Of a stretch of DNA of 64,000 nucleotides, positions 20,068 to 29,038 are shown in pieces (positions within the stretch are counted from its first letter, which is position 1; every line of letters begins with the position of its first letter). This stretch comes from Scleromatobacter humisilvae (GTDB taxonomy: Bacteria; Pseudomonadota; Gammaproteobacteria; Burkholderiales; Burkholderiaceae_C). Position numbers and translations under genes: made by a program. The notes beneath the pieces were generated by a model that worked only from the letters and a program-made list of their open reading frames with translations, ran no database searches and was not told the origin of the DNA. The DNA is taken from assembly GCF_023231945.1 (NCBI RefSeq), contig NZ_JAJLJH010000002.1, forward strand, positions 434,001 to 498,000, written 5' to 3'.

Positions 20068-20826
20068 ATGAGCAAGAAGAATCCTGCAGCATCGTCCCGG
20101 GTGGCCCTGGCTTGCGCCGTCGCGCTGGCGGGGCTGGCGAGCCACGCGCACGCCGGCACGGTCAACGCCACGCTGTCGGCGACCTATTTCCAGGTGAAGG
20201 CCGGCACCGGCTCGCCCGACTTCGGCGGATCGGGCAGCCCGAACGTCGCGCCCGGCAGCACGCTGGGGCCGAACGGCATGCCGGTGGTGTCCAGCACGTC
20301 GCCGGGCATCTCGCTGGTCAATCCGACGACCCACGAGATCGAGTGGTGGAGTCCGGGCATGGACGCCGACGTGATCCAGACCGGCACGGGCACGGTCGCC
20401 CTGCCCTACAACTCCAACATGTACCCGCCCAACAGCACCGGCGGCAACGACGGCGCCGCCTGGGAGACCGCGATGTTCAGCGGCGACTTCTCGCTGGCGG
20501 CCAGCGGCGTGGTCAGCTTCACGCTCGGCTCCGACGACGACTCGTTCATCTACGTGGACGGCACGCTGATCGGCCAGAACCCGGGTATCCATGGCGTGTC
20601 CACGGTGCAGTTCGATTCCCCGATGCTCAACACGGGCGCGCACACGATCGACGTGTTCTTCGCCGATCGCGAGGACACGGGCGCCTTCCTGTCGCTGAAC
20701 CTGCTCAGCACGGACGTCGTCATCACGCCGGGCGTGCCCGAGCCGGGCTCGTGGGCAATGCTCGTCACCGGCATGGGACTGCTCGCCGCGTGGTCGCGCC
20801 GACGTGGCGCTGGCGCGCGTCGCTGA
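20068..20826 (+). CDS. PEP-CTERM protein with fibro-slime/PA14-like domain
   Basis: A secreted protein of 252 residues: signal peptide (VALACAVALAGLASHAHAG), then a beta-rich domain with SFTLGSDDDSFIYVDGTLI...GIHG, a pattern of fibro-slime/PA14-type carbohydrate-interacting domains, then the PEP-CTERM signal VPEPGSWAMLVTGMGLLAA with a basic tail WSRRRGAGARR. ATG 20068 was chosen because it starts the signal peptide; longer in-frame readings begin within the upstream regulatory region. Probably a matrix or floc protein sorted by exosortase. Confidence 0.9.
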   Translation: MSKKNPAASSRVALACAVALAGLASHAHAGTVNATLSATYFQVKAGTGSPDFGGSGSPNVAPGSTLGPNGMPVVSSTSPGISLVNPTTHEIEWWSPGMDADVIQTGTGTVALPYNSNMYPPNSTGGNDGAAWETAMFSGDFSLAASGVVSFTLGSDDDSFIYVDGTLIGQNPGIHGVSTVQFDSPMLNTGAHTIDVFFADREDTGAFLSLNLLSTDVVITPGVPEPGSWAMLVTGMGLLAAWSRRRGAGARR

Positions 20827-20838
20827 CGGACGCGGGCG

Positions 20839-21360
20839 TCAGGGATTGGCGCCCGTCACCAGCGCGCGCAGGCGTGCCTCGTGCGCGAAGGCGCCGTCGT
20901 CCAGCGGCGGCGTCCGCGCGAACACGCCCCAGTTCTCGACCAGCCGCGCCGAGGCGCGCACGAGCAGCTCGCGGGCGTCGACGATCTCGCCCTCCTTGAC
21001 CAGGCGGCCGCTCGTGCTGGCGGGATCGACCTTGTCGCAGCGCTCGAGCGGGCCCGCCTCGTAGAGCCGCTCGATCAACTCGCCCTCGCCGTCGAAGGCG
21101 GCGCGCAGCGCGATGCCGGCCCAGCGCTCGCGCAGCAGGCGGTCGACGATGGCGGCGAACTCGTCCAGCAGCTTGGCGAAGGCCAGGTCGTCCTGCGCAT
21201 GGTCGGCGTTGAATCCCGTCTTGCTGAGCCGGAACTGGACGAGCCGCACCTGGCCGTGCACCCCGACGAAGGCGAGCGAGTAGCCGCGTTCCATGACGAC
21301 GTGGTCGGCATCGCTGCCGAGGGCGGAGGCGAGCTGGTCGCGCGGGAGATCCGAGGGCAT
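20839..21360 (-). CDS. Conserved hypothetical protein
   Basis: A 173-residue cytosolic protein, mainly helical and acidic (DDLAFAKLLDEFAAIVDRLLRERWAG). It has no signal peptide, membrane segment or family motif that can be named. It lies 9 bp downstream of a GNAT acetyltransferase gene in the same direction, so the two are probably co-transcribed. Confidence 0.65.
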   Translation of the reverse strand: MPSDLPRDQLASALGSDADHVVMERGYSLAFVGVHGQVRLVQFRLSKTGFNADHAQDDLAFAKLLDEFAAIVDRLLRERWAGIALRAAFDGEGELIERLYEAGPLERCDKVDPASTSGRLVKEGEIVDARELLVRASARLVENWGVFARTPPLDDGAFAHEARLRALVTGANP

Positions 21361-21369
21361 CGTCGAAGT

Positions 21370-21843
21370 CTATTCCGGAACAGTCCGCAGCCAGGACGGC
21401 GGGATGCGGATCTCCATCATCCGGTCCGGTGCGGCCAGCGGCTTGAAGCCGTACTGCGCGTAGAGCCCGTGCGCGTCCTTCGTCGCGAGCAGGAAACGCC
21501 GCAGCCCCTGCAGCTCGGGATGCGCGAGGATCGTCTCGACGAGCCGCTTGGACAGGCCCTGGCCGCGATGCGCCTCGAGCACGTAGACGTCGGCCAGGTA
21601 GGCGAAGCTCGCCTTGTCGGTGACGACGCGCGCGAAGCCGACTTGCGCGTCGCCCAGGTACAGGCCGAAGCACATCGAGTTGGCGATCGCGCGCGCGACG
21701 ACCTCCATCGGGACGCCCGGCGACCAGTAGCTGCGGGTCAGGGTGGCGTGGATGGCCTCGAGCTGCAACCGGCTCGGGTCGGTGCTGATGTCGTAGGTGT
21801 TCACCCTCGTTATTCTGGCTGCATCCGACAGGCCGCCGGGCAT
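21370..21843 (-). CDS. GNAT family N-acetyltransferase
   Basis: A 157-residue acetyltransferase. The acetyl-CoA-binding region is YVLEAHRGQGLSKRLVETIL, preceded by a strand ASFAYLADV, and the C-terminal LYAQYGFKPL motif is typical. The opening ISTDPSRLQLEAIHATLTRSYWS fits a common proteobacterial subgroup of unknown substrate. The start could also be the GTG at 21804; the ATG at 21843 was preferred because the GTG lacks a properly spaced ribosome site. Co-directional with the hypothetical gene after it. Confidence 0.85.
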   Translation of the reverse strand: MPGGLSDAARITRVNTYDISTDPSRLQLEAIHATLTRSYWSPGVPMEVVARAIANSMCFGLYLGDAQVGFARVVTDKASFAYLADVYVLEAHRGQGLSKRLVETILAHPELQGLRRFLLATKDAHGLYAQYGFKPLAAPDRMMEIRIPPSWLRTVPE

Positions 21844-21880
21844 GCGGACGGGCCATATCGAATTTCATATAGATTCAATT

Positions 21881-21895
21881 GCAAAAACGATTTGC
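21881..21895. promoter_or_regulatory. Inverted repeat upstream of the sugar ABC operon
   Basis: GCAAAAACGATTTGC has five-base inverted arms (GCAAA/TTTGC) around AACGA. It lies in an AT-rich patch 117 bp before the ytfQ-like gene and could be the operator of a sugar-responsive (LacI- or GntR-type) repressor. No regulator gene is adjacent, so this is tentative. Confidence 0.3.
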
Positions 21896-22011
21896 CGGAT
21901 ATCGCATCGCTGCCTAGCATCCGGGCCACTGGTCGCGCATCGGCAACTGCTCCGCGGTCCAGGGACCGCCTTTGTCCGGGGCGGCAATACGAACGACAGG
22001 AGACGAGAATC

Positions 22012-22971
22012 ATGACCATCCAACGACGCGCGGTGCTGGCCGCCACTCTCGTGGCCGCGGCCATCGCGCACCCCAGCGCCTTCGCGCAGAAGAAGATCGT
22101 GCTGGGCTTCGCCCAGGTCGGTGCCGAGAGCGCCTGGCGCACGGCCAACACCGAGTCGATCAAGTCGGCGGCCAAGGACGCCGGCATCGAGCTGAAGTTC
22201 TCCGACGCGCAGCAGAAACAGGAGAACCAGATCAAGGCGATCCGCTCGTTCATCGCGCAGAAGGTGGACGTGATCGGCCTGTCGCCGGTGGTCGAGTCGG
22301 GCTGGGACACCGTGCTGCAGGAGGCCAAGGCCGCGCACATCCCCGTGATCCTGACCGACCGCGCGGTGGATTCGAAGGACACCAGCCTCTACGTCACGTT
22401 CATGGGCTCCGACTTCATCGAGGAAGGCAAGCGCGCCGGCCGCTGGCTCGAGGAGTTCGAGAAGGGCAAGCCCGGCCCGATCAACATCGTCGAGCTGCAG
22501 GGCACCGTCGGTTCCGCGCCGGCCATCGATCGCAAGAAGGGCTTCGCCGACGTCATCGGCGGCGACCCGCGCATGAAGATCATCCGCTCGCAGACCGGCG
22601 ACTTCACGCTGGCCAAGGGCAAGGAAGTGATGGAGGCCTTCCTCAAGGCCGAGGGCAAGAACATCAACGTGCTCTACGCGCACAACGACGACATGGCGCT
22701 TGGCGCGATCCAGGCCATCGAGGAAGCCGGCCTGAAGCCGGGCGTCGACATCACCATCATCTCCATCGACGGCACCAAGGGCGCGTTCGAGGCGATGGCC
22801 GCGGGCAAGCAGAACGTGGTCGTCGAGTGCAACCCGCTGCTCGGGCCGCAGCTGATGTCGGCCGCCAAGGACGTGGTCGCCGGCAAGACGCTGCCCAAGC
22901 GCATCCTGACCAACGAAACGGTCTACACGCAAAGCCAGGCCGTCGCGGCGCTGCCCTCGCGCAAGTACTGA
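22012..22971 (+). CDS. ytfQ: Galactofuranose-type sugar ABC transporter, substrate-binding protein
   Basis: The periplasmic binding protein of a sugar importer, 319 residues. A Sec signal (VLAATLVAAAIAHPSAFA) precedes a class I periplasmic-binding fold. The stretches GFAQVGAESAWR, QQKQENQIKAIRSFIAQ, ELQGTVGSAPAIDRKKGFA and YAHNDDMALGAIQAIEEAG closely follow E. coli YtfQ, which binds galactofuranose. A good AGGAGA ribosome site precedes the ATG. It is the first gene of a four-gene import operon (binding protein, ATPase, two permeases). Ligand specificity beyond the family is inferred. Confidence 0.9.
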   Translation: MTIQRRAVLAATLVAAAIAHPSAFAQKKIVLGFAQVGAESAWRTANTESIKSAAKDAGIELKFSDAQQKQENQIKAIRSFIAQKVDVIGLSPVVESGWDTVLQEAKAAHIPVILTDRAVDSKDTSLYVTFMGSDFIEEGKRAGRWLEEFEKGKPGPINIVELQGTVGSAPAIDRKKGFADVIGGDPRMKIIRSQTGDFTLAKGKEVMEAFLKAEGKNINVLYAHNDDMALGAIQAIEEAGLKPGVDITIISIDGTKGAFEAMAAGKQNVVVECNPLLGPQLMSAAKDVVAGKTLPKRILTNETVYTQSQAVAALPSRKY

Positions 22972-23047
22972 AACGCCGCGGCACGATGAATCGCACCGAG
23001 GGCGCCACGATGCGCCGCAACGACGTCCTCGCCCTCGGAGCGCTTCC

Positions 23048-24565
23048 TTGCTGAACGCCACGGGAATCGACAAGCGCTTCGGCGCCGTCTCCGTGCTCGA
23101 AGGCGTGCAGCTGACCCTGCGCGCCGGCGAGGTGCACGCGGTGATGGGGCAGAACGGCGCGGGCAAGTCCACGCTGATCAAGATCCTCACCGGCGTGATC
23201 GCGCCGAACGCGGGCACGCTGTCGCTGGCCGGCCAGGCCATCGCGCCCGAGTCGCCGCTGGCGGCGCAGCGCCTGGGCATCAGCACGGTGTACCAGGAGG
23301 TCAACCTCTGCCCCAACCTCACGGTGGCGGAGAACATCTTCGCCGGCCGCTATCCGCGCCGCGGCTGGACGGCGCTCAAGGCCATCGACGGCCCGCGCAT
23401 GCTGCGCGAGACGCGCGCCCTGCTCCAGCGCCTCAACATCGCCATCGACCCGGCGCGCACGCTCGGATCGCTGCCTGTGGCGATGCAACAGCTGGTGGCC
23501 ATCGCGCGCGCGCTGAGCGTCGACGCCAAGGTGCTGATCCTCGACGAGCCGACGTCCAGCCTGGACGACAGCGAGGTCGAGAGCCTGTTCGCGGTGCTGC
23601 GCGGGCTGCGGCAATCGGGGCTCGCGATCCTGTTCGTCACGCACTTCCTCGACCAGGTCTACGCGATCGCCGACCGCATCACCGTGCTGCGCAACGGCCG
23701 CTTCGTCGGCGAATGGACGCCGGCGCAGCTGCCCGCGCCGGCGCTGGTGGCGGCAATGGTCGGGCGCGACGTGGCGCTGGCGTCGGCCGAGAGCGTCGAC
23801 GCCGAGGCGCCCGCCAAGCAGGACGAGCTCGAAGGGTCGACGCCGCGGCTGTCGCTGCGCGGCTTCGGCGCGCAGCGGCGCCTGCATCCGCTGAGTCTCG
23901 ACCTGCACGCCGGCGAGGTCGTCGGCGTCGCGGGCCTGCTCGGCTCCGGCCGCACCGAGCTGGCGCGCCTGATGTTCGGGCTCGACGCCGCGGACTTCGG
24001 CACGCTGCAGGTGCAAGGGCAGGCGGTGCGCTTCACGCATCCGGCCCAGGCCGTGCGGCTGGGCCTGGCGTTCTGCCCCGAGGAACGCAAGGCCGACGGC
24101 ATCGTCGGCGAGCTGAGCGTGCGCGAGAACATCGTGCTCGCGCTGCAGGCGCGCGCCGGGCTGTGGCCCTGCATCCGGCCGACGAAGCAACGCGAGCTCG
24201 CGCAGCGCTACATCGAGCTCCTGGGCATCCGCGCCGCCGATTCGGACATGCCCATCGCGCTGCTCTCGGGTGGCAACCAGCAGAAGGCGCTGCTGGCGCG
24301 CTGGCTCGCGACGTCGCCGCGCGTGCTGATACTCGACGAGCCGACGCGCGGCGTCGACGTCGCCGCCAAGCAGGAGCTGATGAACGAGGTGATGCGCCTG
24401 GCGCGCGACGGCATGTCGGTGCTGTTCATCTCGTCGGAGATCGACGAGGTGCTGCGCATCTCCGACCGCATCGTCGTGCTGCGCGACCGCCGCAAGGCCG
24501 GCGAGCTGCCGCGCGGCGCGAGCGAGGCGCAGGTGATGGACATGATCTGCGAGCCGGCGGCATGA
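23048..24565 (+). CDS. ytfR: Sugar ABC transporter, double ATP-binding protein
   Basis: A 505-residue ATPase with two fused nucleotide-binding domains. The first has Walker A GQNGAGKST and Walker B VLILDEPTSSLD; the second has signature motif LSGGNQQK and VLILDEPTRGVD but, as usual for this class, a degenerate Walker A (GLLGSGRTELA). It powers uptake through the two following permeases. The start is a TTG (23048) after a CGGAG ribosome site. The stop overlaps the next gene by four bases (ATGA). Confidence 0.9.
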   Translation: MLNATGIDKRFGAVSVLEGVQLTLRAGEVHAVMGQNGAGKSTLIKILTGVIAPNAGTLSLAGQAIAPESPLAAQRLGISTVYQEVNLCPNLTVAENIFAGRYPRRGWTALKAIDGPRMLRETRALLQRLNIAIDPARTLGSLPVAMQQLVAIARALSVDAKVLILDEPTSSLDDSEVESLFAVLRGLRQSGLAILFVTHFLDQVYAIADRITVLRNGRFVGEWTPAQLPAPALVAAMVGRDVALASAESVDAEAPAKQDELEGSTPRLSLRGFGAQRRLHPLSLDLHAGEVVGVAGLLGSGRTELARLMFGLDAADFGTLQVQGQAVRFTHPAQAVRLGLAFCPEERKADGIVGELSVRENIVLALQARAGLWPCIRPTKQRELAQRYIELLGIRAADSDMPIALLSGGNQQKALLARWLATSPRVLILDEPTRGVDVAAKQELMNEVMRLARDGMSVLFISSEIDEVLRISDRIVVLRDRRKAGELPRGASEAQVMDMICEPAA

Positions 24566-25668
24566 CCACGCACGACATGAGCACACCCACGCCGCTGCCG
24601 GCCAGGCAGACGCCTCCGCCCAAGCCCGATGCGATCTGGCTGCGCGCCGCGCGCCATCCGCTGGTCTGGCCGCTGGTGACGCTGGCGCTGATCCTGGCCG
24701 TCAACGCGAGCCTGAACCCGGGCCTGTGGCACCTGCAATGGCGTGACGGGCACCTCTACGGCAGCCTGATCGACATCGTCAACCGGGCCGCGCCGCTCGC
24801 GGTCGTCGCGCTGGGCCTGACGCTGGTGATCGCCACGCGCGGCATCGACATCTCGGTGGGCGCGGTGGTGGCGATCTCCGGCGCGGTCGCCGCGCTGCTG
24901 ATCGGCAACGAGTCCGCGGTCGTCAACGGCACCTTCATGCACCTGAGCCGCACGCCGCTCGCGCTCGTGATCCTGGGCGCGCTGGCCGCCGGCGCGCTGT
25001 GCGGCGCGTGGAACGGCCTGCTGATCGCGCGCGCAGGGCTGCAGCCCATCATCGCCACGCTGATCATGATGCTGGCCGGCCGCGGCGCCGCGCAGTTGCT
25101 GACGGGCGGCCAGATCCTGTCGATCGGCTATGCGCCCTACTTCACGATCGGCAGCGGCTTCTTCCTCGGCCTGCCCGTCGCGGCGCTGATCGCGCTGGCC
25201 GTGTGGGGCGGCATGACGCTGATGCTGGAGCGCAGCGCGCTGGGACTGTTCATCCGCGCGATCGGCATCAACCCGCGCGCGGCGCGTGTCGCGGGCGTGC
25301 GCGCGCGCACGATCACCGTCTGCGTGTACGCGTTCTGCGGGCTGTGCGCGGGCGTCGCGGGCGTGATCGTCAGCTCCAACGTCAAGAGCGCCGACGGCAA
25401 CAACGCGGGCCTGCTGATGGAGCTCGACGCCATCCTGGCCGTCACCATCGGCGGCACGCTGCTGACCGGCGGGCGCTTCTCGCTCGCCGGCACGGTGATC
25501 GGCGCGCTGATCATCCAGACGCTGACGTCCACCATCTACGCGATCGGCGTGCCGCCGGAGATCAACCTGGTGGTCAAGGCCGTGGTGGTGTTCGCGGTGA
25601 TGCTGCTGCAGTCGTCCGAATTCCGGCGCCAGCTGCGCGCAATCGCGTTCCGGGGAGATCCGCGATGA
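24562..25668 (+). CDS. ytfT: Sugar ABC transporter permease (YtfT-like)
   Basis: A polytopic permease of the BPD_transp_2 family, 368 residues, with a cytoplasmic proline-rich N-terminus and about ten membrane segments. The ALGLTLVIATRGIDISVGAVVAISG region and the VTIGGTLLTGGRFSLAGTVIGAL loop are typical of ribose/galactofuranose-type permeases. The start overlaps the ATPase stop, and its stop overlaps the start of the second permease (ATGA), so translation is coupled. Confidence 0.9.
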   Translation: MTTHDMSTPTPLPARQTPPPKPDAIWLRAARHPLVWPLVTLALILAVNASLNPGLWHLQWRDGHLYGSLIDIVNRAAPLAVVALGLTLVIATRGIDISVGAVVAISGAVAALLIGNESAVVNGTFMHLSRTPLALVILGALAAGALCGAWNGLLIARAGLQPIIATLIMMLAGRGAAQLLTGGQILSIGYAPYFTIGSGFFLGLPVAALIALAVWGGMTLMLERSALGLFIRAIGINPRAARVAGVRARTITVCVYAFCGLCAGVAGVIVSSNVKSADGNNAGLLMELDAILAVTIGGTLLTGGRFSLAGTVIGALIIQTLTSTIYAIGVPPEINLVVKAVVVFAVMLLQSSEFRRQLRAIAFRGDPR

Positions 25669-26654
25669 GCACGATGGCCTTGAAGGGCCGAGCCTTCCGC
25701 ATCCCGCCCGTGGTGGCCAGCGTGTTGCTGCTGCTCGCGATGGTCACCTTCGGCAGCGTGATGTACACCGGCTTCTTCAGCGCGCAGGTGTTCCTCAACC
25801 TGCTGATCGACAACGCGTTCCTGCTGGTCGTGGCGGTGGGCATGACCTTCGTGATCCTCACCGGCGGCATCGACCTGTCGGTGGGCTCGGTGGTGGCGTT
25901 GACGACGATGGTGTCGGCCGCGCTGGTCGAGCATCGCCACTGGTCGCCGGGCGTCGTGGTTCCGCTGGTGCTGGCCGGCGGCGCGCTGTTCGGCGCGTTC
26001 CAGGGCTGGCTCGTGGAGCGCTTCCGGCTGCAGCCCTTCATCGTGACGCTGGCGGGCATGTTCCTCGCGCGCGGTCTCTGCTACGTGATCAGCATCGACT
26101 CGATCAGCATCACCGAGCCGACCTTCACCGCGATCGCGCAGACCCGCGTGCCGCTGTTCGCCGGCGCGGCGCTGTCGATCGGTTCGGTGATCGCGCTGGC
26201 GACCTTCGCGGTCGCGGTGTTCGTCGCGCACGGCACGGCCTTCGGACGCAACGTCTACGCGATCGGCGGCAGCGAGCACTCGGCGCTGCTGATGGGCCTG
26301 CCGGTGGCGCGCACCATCGTGGGCGTCTATGCGCTCAGCGGCTTCTGCGCCGCGCTGGGCGGCGTGCTGTTCACGTTCTACATGCTGTCCGGATATGGAC
26401 TGCACGCCACGGGGCTGGAGCTCGACGCCATCGCCTCGGTCGTGATCGGCGGCACGCTGCTCGCGGGCGGCGTCGGCCTCGTGGCCGGCACGCTGTGCGG
26501 CGTGCTGATGCTGGGACTGATCCAGACGCTGATCACCTTCGACGGCTCGCTCAGCGCCTGGTGGACGCGCATCGTCATCGGCGCGCTGCTGCTGGCGTTC
26601 TGCCTGCTGCAGCGGCTGACGCAGCGCGGCGACGGCGAGGCCGCGGCGGCCTGA
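25665..26654 (+). CDS. yjfF: Sugar ABC transporter permease (YjfF-like)
   Basis: The second, homologous permease (329 residues), again with the VGMTFVILTGGIDLSVGSVVALT and VVIGGTLLAGGVGLVAGTLCG motifs. YtfT and YjfF form a heterodimeric channel in the galactofuranose importer. It ends immediately against the convergent esterase gene (26655), with no space for a terminator. Confidence 0.9.
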   Translation: MSTMALKGRAFRIPPVVASVLLLLAMVTFGSVMYTGFFSAQVFLNLLIDNAFLLVVAVGMTFVILTGGIDLSVGSVVALTTMVSAALVEHRHWSPGVVVPLVLAGGALFGAFQGWLVERFRLQPFIVTLAGMFLARGLCYVISIDSISITEPTFTAIAQTRVPLFAGAALSIGSVIALATFAVAVFVAHGTAFGRNVYAIGGSEHSALLMGLPVARTIVGVYALSGFCAALGGVLFTFYMLSGYGLHATGLELDAIASVVIGGTLLAGGVGLVAGTLCGVLMLGLIQTLITFDGSLSAWWTRIVIGALLLAFCLLQRLTQRGDGEAAAA

Positions 26655-27713
26655 TCAGGCCTTCGGGTGCTGCAGGAAGAAGCGCAGCATCTCGGCGCTG
26701 GCATCGGGGCCGCGCGGATCGGTGTACGAGCCGGCGAGGTCGCCGCCCGCCCAGGCGTGGCCGGCGCCGTGGATCGTCCACTGCTCGCCCCGTTCGGCGC
26801 CCCGCCCGTCGACATGGACGCGCCGCGAGTACGGCACGCCCATCGCGCTCGATCCGCGGGATGCATCGCCCTGCGCGGCCAGCCCGGCAGACGCGAGGAT
26901 GCGTTCGCCATTGACGACGTTGACGGTCTTGTCGGCATCGCCGTGGAACACGATCGTCGGCGGTGTCGCGCTCGTGCGTGGTGGGCGTGGCGCCGACGGC
27001 GCGCCGCCGCTCATCGCCGCGAACGCGGACTGCACGTCGCGCGCCGACCCGGTGGGCAGGCCCGAATGCACGCCGACGGCGGCGAACAGGTCGGGATAGG
27101 CATCGCCGAGGATGGCCGCCATCGCGCCGCCGGCCGACAGCCCGGCGACGTAGACGCGCGCCGCGTCGACCCCGTGCGCCTCGACCACCTCGCGCACGAT
27201 GCCCGCCAGGATCGCCGGCTCGCCCTTGCCGCGCGCCTGGTGGTTGTGCTTGAACCAGCTCCAGCAGCGCTGCGCGTTGGCGCGCTGCGATTGCGACGGA
27301 TACAGCACGAGGAAGCCCCGCTCCCGCGCGAGCGCGTTCATGCGCGTGCCGCGCGCGAAGTCGTCGGGGTCCTGCGTGCAGCCGTGCAACATCACGACCA
27401 GCGGCAGCAGGCGGTCGTCCTCGCGTGCCGGCGTGAACAGCTTGTAGTCGCGGCCGCCGCACTCGTTCTTGAAATGGCCCGACGTGAACGACTCGCCATT
27501 CGCGCGCCGCGGCGCTCGAGGGTCGGCGACGGGCTCGCCGATGACGCGCACCTCGACATCGATGATCTCGGCATCGTCGCGGGGCATCGGTGCGCGCGCG
27601 GCGGCAGGCGCGCCGCCGAGCGCCCGCTGGATCGCCGCCGTCGCCTCCGTCAGGCTGCCGGACTGCACGAGGCGCGTCGCCTCGGTCATCAGGCGTTCGA
27701 AGTCGTCGTTCAT
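26655..27713 (-). CDS. PHB-depolymerase family esterase
   Basis: A 352-residue alpha/beta hydrolase of the extracellular-type poly(3-hydroxybutyrate) depolymerase/feruloyl esterase family. The oxyanion loop is LVVMLHGCTQDPDDFARGT, the nucleophile elbow is GLSAGGAMA, and a catalytic histidine is likely in GAGHAWAGG. No signal peptide is visible, and an N-terminal extension (MNDDFERLMTEATRLVQSG) of about 90 residues precedes the hydrolase domain, as in many intracellular homologues from Burkholderiales. An ATG at 27725, overlapping the upstream stop (ATGA), is an alternative start. Confidence 0.85.
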   Translation of the reverse strand: MNDDFERLMTEATRLVQSGSLTEATAAIQRALGGAPAAARAPMPRDDAEIIDVEVRVIGEPVADPRAPRRANGESFTSGHFKNECGGRDYKLFTPAREDDRLLPLVVMLHGCTQDPDDFARGTRMNALARERGFLVLYPSQSQRANAQRCWSWFKHNHQARGKGEPAILAGIVREVVEAHGVDAARVYVAGLSAGGAMAAILGDAYPDLFAAVGVHSGLPTGSARDVQSAFAAMSGGAPSAPRPPRTSATPPTIVFHGDADKTVNVVNGERILASAGLAAQGDASRGSSAMGVPYSRRVHVDGRGAERGEQWTIHGAGHAWAGGDLAGSYTDPRGPDASAEMLRFFLQHPKA

Positions 27714-27721
27714 GGGGGTTC

Positions 27722-28138
27722 TCATTTCAGGCGGTCGGCCAAGGCGCTCTTGACCTGGGGGGTGGCGTGCAGGGATCCCAGCACGTCGATGGAATTGAGG
27801 GTCGCGAGCGCGAGCGCCGGCGTGACGTCCGGCGCGATCGACAGCAGTCCCAGCACGCGCACGTCCAGCATCTCGCCGCGCGCACGCACGGCCTCCAGCT
27901 CGGCGGTCGTCAGGTGCTGGATGCCCAGCACCAGCGTCCGCCGGTTCACGACCTGCTTCACGGCCTCCGCGTGCGCCGCGATCTGGTTGCGGATCGCGGT
28001 GCGGATCAGGTCGCTGCGGTTGGCGTAGAAGCCTTCCTGCACGAGCAGGTCGATCTGGCCGAGGTCGACGAAGCCTACGTTGATCGTGATCTTCTCGTCG
28101 ACGGGCTTGGCATGGGCAGTGGGTCTCAGGGCTGGCAT
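27722..28138 (-). CDS. CopG-like (ribbon-helix-helix) regulator
   Basis: A 138-residue protein whose N-terminal part (KITINVGFVDLGQIDLLVQEGFYANRSDLIRTAIRNQI) reads as a ribbon-helix-helix DNA-binding domain: a beta strand, then two helices with the NRSDLIRTAIR motif. The C-terminal half is helical and of unknown role. It is directly upstream of the esterase gene, with possible translational coupling, and is a plausible regulator of it. Confidence 0.7.
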   Translation of the reverse strand: MPALRPTAHAKPVDEKITINVGFVDLGQIDLLVQEGFYANRSDLIRTAIRNQIAAHAEAVKQVVNRRTLVLGIQHLTTAELEAVRARGEMLDVRVLGLLSIAPDVTPALALATLNSIDVLGSLHATPQVKSALADRLK

Positions 28139-28174
28139 ATCGCCATCCTACCACCATCCAAGTGGATGGCCTAC

Positions 28175-29038
28175 CTAAGGCCTTCGCCGCATCTCCAGGT
28201 GCCCGATACCTGCCTCGTCGAACGGTTCGCCGTGCGCGAGAAAGCCCGCGCGGCGGTAGAAGCCGATGGCGGAGACCTGTGCATGCAGCATCACCTCCCG
28301 GTCGCCGCGCCGTCCGGCCGTCGCCATCAGCGCCTCCAGCAGCTCGCGGCCGATGTTGGCCCCGCGCAGGCCCCTGCTGACGGCCATGCGGCCGATGCGG
28401 GCGGGATGGCCCGGGCCGCCGGCGGCCAGCAGCCGGCCGGTGCCCACCGCCAGGCCCAGGCGGTTGCGCGCCAGCGCGTGCACGGCGACCAGGTCGGCGG
28501 CGTCGCGCTCCAGCGCCAGCGGCACCTTCTGCTCGTCGACGAAGACGGCGGTGCGGATCGCCTGCGCCTCGGCGCCGAGCTCGCTCCACCCACCGACGCT
28601 CACGCGCACCATCGCCTCGCCCGCCGCGTGCGCGCGGAACGCGTCGACCAGCGCCGCCGGCGCCGGTTGCGGACGCCGGGTCGCGGCGTCCGTCCAGACA
28701 TAGACGATCTCGCCGTGCACGAGCAACTCCTCGCCGCGGAACACGGCCGCCACGAAGCGCAGCGAGCTGGTGCCGGCGGACTCGAAGCGGATGCCGACGT
28801 CCAGCGCGTCGTCGTAGCCGGCCGGCGCCAGGTACTCGAGTGTCGACTTGCGCACGAACAGGTCGCCACCGAGCGCCGCCAGCGTCGCCTCGTACGGCAG
28901 CGCGAGCGCGCGCCAATAGTTACCCATGGCCGTATCGACGTACATCAGATAGTGGCCGTTGAAGACGACCTTCTGCATGTCGACCTCGGCCCAGCGCACG
29001 CGCAGCGGATCGAGGAAGCGGAATTCGGAGCGTTTCAT
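28175..29038 (-). CDS. Fusion of a YbgC/FadM-type hotdog thioesterase and a GNAT acetyltransferase
   Basis: A 287-residue two-domain protein. Residues 1-145 form a 4HBT hotdog domain with the catalytic-loop pattern RVRWAEVDMQKVVFNGHYLMYVD and ESAGTSSLRFVAAVFRGEELL, as in acyl-CoA thioesterases YbgC/FadM. Residues 150-287 are a GNAT domain (RTAVFVDEQKVPLAL, GRMAVSRGLRGANIGRELLEALM, AIGFYRRAGFLAHGEPFDEAGIGHLEM), the latter end being characteristic of the ElaA-type subgroup. The reading is continuous, so the fusion is real. The start overlaps the stop of the upstream esterase gene (ATGA). Confidence 0.85.
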   Translation of the reverse strand: MKRSEFRFLDPLRVRWAEVDMQKVVFNGHYLMYVDTAMGNYWRALALPYEATLAALGGDLFVRKSTLEYLAPAGYDDALDVGIRFESAGTSSLRFVAAVFRGEELLVHGEIVYVWTDAATRRPQPAPAALVDAFRAHAAGEAMVRVSVGGWSELGAEAQAIRTAVFVDEQKVPLALERDAADLVAVHALARNRLGLAVGTGRLLAAGGPGHPARIGRMAVSRGLRGANIGRELLEALMATAGRRGDREVMLHAQVSAIGFYRRAGFLAHGEPFDEAGIGHLEMRRRP

